Source of the DNA: Candidatus Margulisbacteria bacterium GWF2_35_9
Lineage (GTDB): Bacteria > Margulisbacteria > Riflemargulisbacteria > GWF2-35-9
Length of the DNA stretch: 32,158 nt
Assembly (NCBI GenBank): GCA_001783275.1
Contig: MFRH01000007.1
Span: 1-32,158, forward strand
Reading direction: 5' to 3'
Below are positions 27,233-32,158 of this stretch, in pieces; positions within the stretch are counted from its first letter, which is position 1; every line of letters begins with the position of its first letter. The position numbers and the translations under genes were made by a program. Under the pieces are notes generated by a model, which had not been told where the DNA came from, made no database searches, and saw only the letters and a list, made by a program, of their open reading frames with translations.

Positions 27233-28348
27233 ATGCTGAACAAAATACCTGTTGCAACAGCCGTTTTTACGGATGCCGAAGCCGAAGCAGTTTATCAAGT
27301 GGTAAAGTCCGGATGGATCACCATGGGCTCAAAAGTGGCTGAATTTGAGCATGCTTTTGCTGAGTACGTCGGCGCTCGAAACGCTATAGCTATGTTCAAT
27401 GGAACTGTCACATTGCATTCTACACTCGCTGCACTCGGTATCGGACCTGGTGACGAGGTGGTAGTACCAACTCTGACTTATATCTCCACAGCAAATGTTG
27501 TACTTTATCAGGGTGCAAATCTGAGACTTTGCGAATGTGATCCAACTACGTATAATGTACGGGTTGAAGATCTTGATAAAATTGTAACAGAAAGAACTAA
27601 AGCAATTATCACAGTGGATATGAATGGTTTACCCATTGATTACGATCCGATTGTGCAATTCGCCGCAGAACGTGGTATTGCCTTAATTGCTGATAGTGCA
27701 GAGAGCCTTGGCGCAATTTATCGTGGTAAACAAGTTGGTACCCAGGCCATGGTTCATTCATTCAGTTTTTTCGGCAATAAGAATATAACGACCGGTGAAG
27801 GTGGCATGATTACAACAAATAACGATCAATTGGCAAAAGAGCTACGAATCCTGCGCAATCAAGGTCAGGAGGGCCGCTATAACCATACTCATTTAGGTTA
27901 TAATTATCGTATGACGGAAATGCAGGCAGCTATCGGTCTCGTTCAACTGGCAAGCTTGGAAACGCGACTTACCGGAAAGCGACTAGTAGCTATGAAATAT
28001 AATAGGTTTTTTTCAGATTCAAATCTTTTATCCCTGCCGAAAATACCCCCATACGTTGATAATCATGCTTGGTATATGTATGCGCCGGAATTTCATCCTT
28101 CGGTCAATCGAGATGCGGTTGTACGTGACTTAGAATTGTTGGGCATTGAGACCCGTTTGAGTTTCCCACCCGTGCATATTCAGCCCTATTATGTTGAGCG
28201 CTTCGGCTATCGTCGGAATGATTTTCCGGTTAGTATCGAGGCTTGGAATCATTTAATCAACTTACCGATTAGCCCAAATCTCACAGATGATGAGATTAAT
28301 CGGGTGGGAAGTGCCACACTTCATTCCGCCGCTGCGAATGTGCATTAA
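27233..28348 (+). CDS. DegT/DnrJ/EryC1/StrS family aminotransferase
   Basis: NKIPVATAVFTDAEAEAVYQVVKSGWITMGSKVAEFEHAFAEYVG, LIADSAESLGAIYRGKQVGT, FSFFGNKNITTGEGGMITTNN (PLP lysine), LGYNYRMTEMQAAIGLVQL; ATG at 27233. Confidence 0.94.
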   Translation: MLNKIPVATAVFTDAEAEAVYQVVKSGWITMGSKVAEFEHAFAEYVGARNAIAMFNGTVTLHSTLAALGIGPGDEVVVPTLTYISTANVVLYQGANLRLCECDPTTYNVRVEDLDKIVTERTKAIITVDMNGLPIDYDPIVQFAAERGIALIADSAESLGAIYRGKQVGTQAMVHSFSFFGNKNITTGEGGMITTNNDQLAKELRILRNQGQEGRYNHTHLGYNYRMTEMQAAIGLVQLASLETRLTGKRLVAMKYNRFFSDSNLLSLPKIPPYVDNHAWYMYAPEFHPSVNRDAVVRDLELLGIETRLSFPPVHIQPYYVERFGYRRNDFPVSIEAWNHLINLPISPNLTDDEINRVGSATLHSAAANVH

Positions 28349-28456
28349 ATATACGAAGTATCTATCTTCTTTCCGAATAACAATTATATACCTAACAAGC
28401 ATTCTCATAACATCTTTAATCATTGTCAGCGAACAATTGTTTGTATCAAATCCCTT

Positions 28457-28972
28457 ATGTTTATAGATAAAGATCAATACAACCAGATAATCCGAATTTT
28501 TCCGCGCATTTGTTCAGATATATGGATTCTGAATGAAGCCGGGAAGACTCTCTTGATGTTCAATGCGAACCAGCCCTTCAAGGGGCAGTGGTGGTTCCCG
28601 GGTGGTCGTGTTCATTTCGGGGAATCACGGTTACAAGCGGCATATCGAAAGCTTAAAGAGGAATGTGATTTGCGCGTGGCATCGGAGTTGGTCGAGTTGG
28701 GAACCTTCGATTTGTTTGTCTCGACAGCAGAAATGAAATACCATGATGTGACCACTTTATTTAAGTTCGTCATTCCAACCAATACAATTATTAAAACAGA
28801 TAGCCAAGCTTTGGATCACGGCTGGTTCACTCAATCAGAATGCGCTCATCTAGACTTGAATCCATATGTAATCCGAAACATAAACACAGCGTGTTCGTTA
28901 GGCGAAAAGCCAGCGGCCTTAAATTCAACATTGCCATTGGCTATGTCGGCTTTGAACTCGGAAAAGAAGTAG
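28457..28972 (+). CDS. Nudix hydrolase, GDP-mannose mannosyl hydrolase-like with altered Nudix box
   Basis: QPFKGQWWFPGGRVHFGESRLQAAYRKLKEECDLRV. Confidence 0.86.
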   Translation: MFIDKDQYNQIIRIFPRICSDIWILNEAGKTLLMFNANQPFKGQWWFPGGRVHFGESRLQAAYRKLKEECDLRVASELVELGTFDLFVSTAEMKYHDVTTLFKFVIPTNTIIKTDSQALDHGWFTQSECAHLDLNPYVIRNINTACSLGEKPAALNSTLPLAMSALNSEKK

Positions 28973-29065
28973 CCGTTGGCTATGGCATTGGCTCAACATC
29001 CGAACGAACAGTGCCCTTTCTCTTTGAAAAACAGTCCATCAATATTGATGCAAATCGCTAATACT

Positions 29066-30319
29066 ATGGATACAACATCACAGTTTTCGTGCCACAATCT
29101 TCGAATACTTTTTGTAGGCCAATATCCACCACCTTTTGGCGGAATAGCCACTCACTTGGTGTCATTAATTCCAAGTTTAGTTGACCATAGTGCGAGTGAC
29201 ATTGCCGTGATTTCATTTGACAAGGGAAATAGGCTGGAACTGGTCAATGAGATACCAATTTACCGGTTTGATTTAAAGAAAAACTTCAGGATTCTTGCAA
29301 ATCCAAAACAATGGTTATTGATTGCACGTGTTGTTAAGGATCTTGGTTACCGTGGAATCGGATTTTCACGGCTAATTAAAGAGATGATCGCTACGATATT
29401 GGTAAACGAAATTGCAAAAAAACATAAGAGTAATGTGGTGAGTATTTACCACAGTACTAACTTGATGGTGCTGCCGTTAAGTAATTTATGGAGGAATAAA
29501 CGAAGTATTGTTCTCACGGTTTTCGGAGAAGTTTACGGTTCTTCATCGTTTATGAATCGAAATCGCAGTATCATTGGTAAAGTTATTTCGGTTCCTCAAG
29601 CTGTCGTCGCTACTAGCTATCATTGTGCAAGCAGTTTCTCTAACCTTGGTATAAATCGGACAATAGAGCCGGTATATTATGGGGTTGATCTCGGTAACGT
29701 TACTTCGCCTGAAGACCGCCAGCGTTTCAGAGAAGAGAATAATATTAAACCAGATGAGGTTGTCCTCTTATTTATGGGACGTTTTCTGGTCGAAATGGGT
29801 TTGGATGTTATTCTATCCTCAGCGAAAACACTATTTGAGAAGAGTACCAATTTGCGCCTACTTCTTGCAGGTGCGAAAGGTGATTTGTCAGAGCAAGCTA
29901 CAGCACTTGCGAACAAATTTCCAGAAAAAATTATCGTGATGCAGGATGTGTCTTTCGCCAAACAGCGCTTTTTATATAGTGCAGCAGATGTTTTAGTTGC
30001 TCCTTCATTTGATCAGCGAGCTTGCATGGGAATTGCTATTAAGGAAGCTATGGCTGCGAGATTACCAGTGATTGGCGGTGCGGGTGGAGGCGTACCGGAA
30101 GCAATTGTGGATGGAGAAAATGGATTTTTAATACCTTTGGATTCAACCGGCACTGTTGACCGTAAGCTTTTTATCGATTCTATATTGCGCTTAGTAGCAG
30201 ATTCAGAGCTTAGACTAAAAATGGGAAAAGCGGGTCGGGCCAGAGTAGAAAACCTCTTTAGTGTAAAACGAACAAACTTGCGTATGTCAGAGATATTCAT
30301 GAATGCCTTACCGCGTTAA
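29066..30319 (+). CDS. glycosyltransferase family 4
   Basis: LRILFVGQYPPPFGGIATHLVSLIPSLV, VYYGVDLGNVTSPEDRQRFREEN, VLLFMGRFLVEMGLDVILSSAKTL, ADVLVAPSFDQRACMGIAIKEAMAARLPVIGGAGGGVPEAIVDGENGFLI; ATG 29066 suits the domain start better than 28976. Confidence 0.92.
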   Translation: MDTTSQFSCHNLRILFVGQYPPPFGGIATHLVSLIPSLVDHSASDIAVISFDKGNRLELVNEIPIYRFDLKKNFRILANPKQWLLIARVVKDLGYRGIGFSRLIKEMIATILVNEIAKKHKSNVVSIYHSTNLMVLPLSNLWRNKRSIVLTVFGEVYGSSSFMNRNRSIIGKVISVPQAVVATSYHCASSFSNLGINRTIEPVYYGVDLGNVTSPEDRQRFREENNIKPDEVVLLFMGRFLVEMGLDVILSSAKTLFEKSTNLRLLLAGAKGDLSEQATALANKFPEKIIVMQDVSFAKQRFLYSAADVLVAPSFDQRACMGIAIKEAMAARLPVIGGAGGGVPEAIVDGENGFLIPLDSTGTVDRKLFIDSILRLVADSELRLKMGKAGRARVENLFSVKRTNLRMSEIFMNALPR

Positions 30320-31607
30320 TATAGAGCTGTTTCAAATGTTAAAACGACACATTTCACTTTTCTACGGATCCATCAGTGTTAAAAGAGGATTACATGCTCT
30401 ATGGTGTTGGAGTGCAGGCTTGTTTGAAACGCCCGATAAGAGTCGGGTACGCTTAGCGCAAGCTGTCAATGAGCACTTCAGCGATGGAGCTGTTTTCGCA
30501 TTCGGTAGTGCCCGTTCCAGCTTGGCCGCATGCCTGAAAGCAACCGGGATAGGTCCGGGCGATGAGGTTCTTTTATCAGCCTACACTTGTTTGGCAGTGC
30601 CCATTGGGGTAATAGCATCGGGCGCCAAACCTATTTATATGGATATCAATCCGGACACCCTAAATGTCGAAACGGCCGATGTCATAGCCGCCCTCACCCC
30701 AAAAACTAAAGCTGTCGTGGTGCAACATACATTAGGAAAGCCTGCACCTATTCAACAGATTGTTGCTGCCTTGAAAGGACGGGGAATAGTCGTGATTGAA
30801 GATTGTGCCCTTGCGTTGGGATCCCAAATAAATGGGCTTTATACCGGGACATTTGGTGACGCTGCGATCTTTTCTATGGAGTTATCAAAAACATTGTCAT
30901 CGGGCTGGGGTGGCATTCTCTTGGTTAACAATCCAAAACTGGAGCAGGATGTTAAAATGCTTTATAAAAGCCTTCCAGAGGCAGGCGCACTGTCATCATT
31001 GCGCGATCTCTTGCAGACCGTCATTTCTGCGTGGTGTTCTCAGGCTGTATTTTCTAACTTGCTTGGGAAATACATTATGGCTGCTGGCTTTAAGAGTCAT
31101 GTTTTTCGCAGTTCTACCCCCAAGGCGGAATTCGATGGTCATATCTCACCTCGGTTTATGGTCAAGATGGGAAGAGCACAATTAGCGTTGGCAGTTTTAC
31201 AATGGGAAAACCTTAAACTTATTGCAGCAGACTGTGTTTCCAATGCAAATATTATTAGAGCAACACTTCACCGATTGGATATACCAACACCTGGTGTACC
31301 CAATGCAAATGAAATCGCTGTTGCCCCCCGGGTTTCATTTTTAGTGGCCAACAGGCAGTTTTGCCAAACCTTTTTTAGTGCTAAAGGCATCGAGTTGGGG
31401 CAGTGGTTTAATGGCCCCCTTTCGCCTGTTCCAAGATCACGCTTATTCAATTACTTTCCCGGGAAATATCCGGCTGCAGAGAAGGTGGCTGCACGGGTGG
31501 TTAATCTGCCGTGTCACGGTCGTCTCTCACAGGCAGACCTTGCACATGTGGTTGCTTCTTTGGAAACCTTGGCAAAAAAGCAAAGTAGTAATCTCTATTT
31601 TGATTAA
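30303..31607 (+). CDS. DegT/DnrJ/EryC1/StrS family aminotransferase-like protein, divergent
   Basis: VFAFGSARSSLAACLKATGIGPGDEVLLSAYTCLAVPIGVIASGAKPIYMDINPDTLNV, VVIEDCALALGSQINGLYTGTFGDAAIFSMELSKTLSSGWGGILLVNN; alternative ATG at 30336. Confidence 0.85.
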   Translation: MPYRVNIELFQMLKRHISLFYGSISVKRGLHALWCWSAGLFETPDKSRVRLAQAVNEHFSDGAVFAFGSARSSLAACLKATGIGPGDEVLLSAYTCLAVPIGVIASGAKPIYMDINPDTLNVETADVIAALTPKTKAVVVQHTLGKPAPIQQIVAALKGRGIVVIEDCALALGSQINGLYTGTFGDAAIFSMELSKTLSSGWGGILLVNNPKLEQDVKMLYKSLPEAGALSSLRDLLQTVISAWCSQAVFSNLLGKYIMAAGFKSHVFRSSTPKAEFDGHISPRFMVKMGRAQLALAVLQWENLKLIAADCVSNANIIRATLHRLDIPTPGVPNANEIAVAPRVSFLVANRQFCQTFFSAKGIELGQWFNGPLSPVPRSRLFNYFPGKYPAAEKVAARVVNLPCHGRLSQADLAHVVASLETLAKKQSSNLYFD

Positions 31608-31632
31608 GCTTGTTTAAATCATGCTTAATCAA
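31600..31632. repeat. perfect 10-bp inverted repeat with 13-nt spacer at the 3' end of the aminotransferase gene; possible hairpin
   Basis: ttgattaagc (31600-31609) ... gcttaatcaa (31623-31632); includes the TAA stop at 31605-31607; no U-tract follows on the plus strand. Confidence 0.6.
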
Positions 31633-31717
31633 CCAAAAGCCCCTAATTCTTTTGTTTTGAAGCGTTTGGCTTGACTACCAAGATAACTTATACTTCAATT
31701 TACATTATCGGATGCCG

Positions 31718-32158
31718 ATGAAACAAATTCTCATAAAAAACGGTAAAGTAATTGTTGAAAATGTTCCTTCGCCGGAGGTAAGTAAAAAATGCATTCTTGT
31801 TCAGGTGACCCATTCCTGTGTCAGTGTGGGTACGGAGATGGCGGGCATTAAGGGTTCTGGGCAATCACTTTATAGCCATGCTCTGAAGCAACCGAAAAAA
31901 GTGAGACAGGCGCTGCAGATGGTTTGGGATCAAGGTATCCGGCGAACTGTTGATTTTGTGATCGGTAGATTAGGCACCGCGAGTCCAACCGGGTACTCCG
32001 CCGCAGGTCAGGTGGTTGCCCTAGGTGACGAAGTGATTGGTTTTCAGATAGGCGATTGGGTCGCCTGCGCTGGTGCAGGGATTGCTAATCATGCCGAGGT
32101 GATTGATGTTCCGGTGAATCTTGCTGTGAAAATACCGCAGGGTTTATCTACTGAGTTG
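31718..32158 (+). CDS. MDR-type (alcohol-dehydrogenase-like) oxidoreductase N-terminus, 3'-truncated by the window edge; possibly a bi-domain MDR + Gfo/Idh oxidoreductase
   Basis: Open frame from ATG 31718 to the end (147 codons): MKQILIKNGKVIVENVPSPEVSKKCILVQVTHSCVSVGTEMAGIKGSG...SPTGYSAAGQVVALGDEVIGFQIGDWVACAGAGIANHAEVIDVPVNLAVKIPQGLSTEL; absent from the ORF track because it has no stop in the window. Confidence 0.8.
   Translation, partial: MKQILIKNGKVIVENVPSPEVSKKCILVQVTHSCVSVGTEMAGIKGSGQSLYSHALKQPKKVRQALQMVWDQGIRRTVDFVIGRLGTASPTGYSAAGQVVALGDEVIGFQIGDWVACAGAGIANHAEVIDVPVNLAVKIPQGLSTEL

Noticed and set aside
28349-28456. Intergenic region before the Nudix gene as a small RNA or promoter
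   Set aside because: Contains a small palindrome (aacaattgtt) and a weak TTGTCA-like element, but nothing strong enough to call a promoter or RNA.
1-32158. CRISPR arrays, tRNA/rRNA genes, transposases or integrases
   Set aside because: No regularly spaced repeats, no cloverleaf or rRNA-like stretch, and no transposase/integrase motif noticed in any long ORF.

Overview
The window is a dense, entirely plus-strand surface-glycan / nonulosonate gene cluster. Most neighbouring genes overlap or are separated by only a few bases. Five blocks can be read. (A) 1-5436: a CDP-6-deoxyhexose module with rfbF, rfbG, an RmlC-like epimerase, two related C-methyltransferase-type proteins and an SDR. It has no rfbH-type dehydratase, so a branched CDP-sugar is likely. 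(B) 5423-7318: a CmcI-like methyltransferase/hydroxylase with internally uneven base composition, and a glycosyltransferase. (C) 7329-15196: a near-complete pseudaminic-acid pathway (pseB, pseC, pseG, pseI, pseF). In place of a pseH between pseC and pseG it carries an MDR-type dehydrogenase plus a Gfo/Idh oxidoreductase, and a sugar N-formyltransferase sits between pseG and pseI. (D) 15189-24876: Gfo/Idh, DegT aminotransferase, GT-B-like protein, GNAT, then an unusual amidation cassette: N-acetyl-sugar amidotransferase 1, hisH, hisF, amidotransferase 2. The HisF homologue has lost the catalytic Asp of the CLDVK motif (TLLVK). Amidotransferase 2 has a variant PP-loop (SGARDS). (E) 24902-end: a higher-GC block with a UDP-sugar dehydrogenase, SDR, two DegT aminotransferases, a Nudix protein, a GT4 and the start of another MDR-type oxidoreductase. 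The best candidate for something undescribed is a formylated and/or doubly amidinated nonulosonate (or co-synthesised amino sugar) pathway built from C and D. Functional assignments come from reading motifs in the translations; no database search was run.
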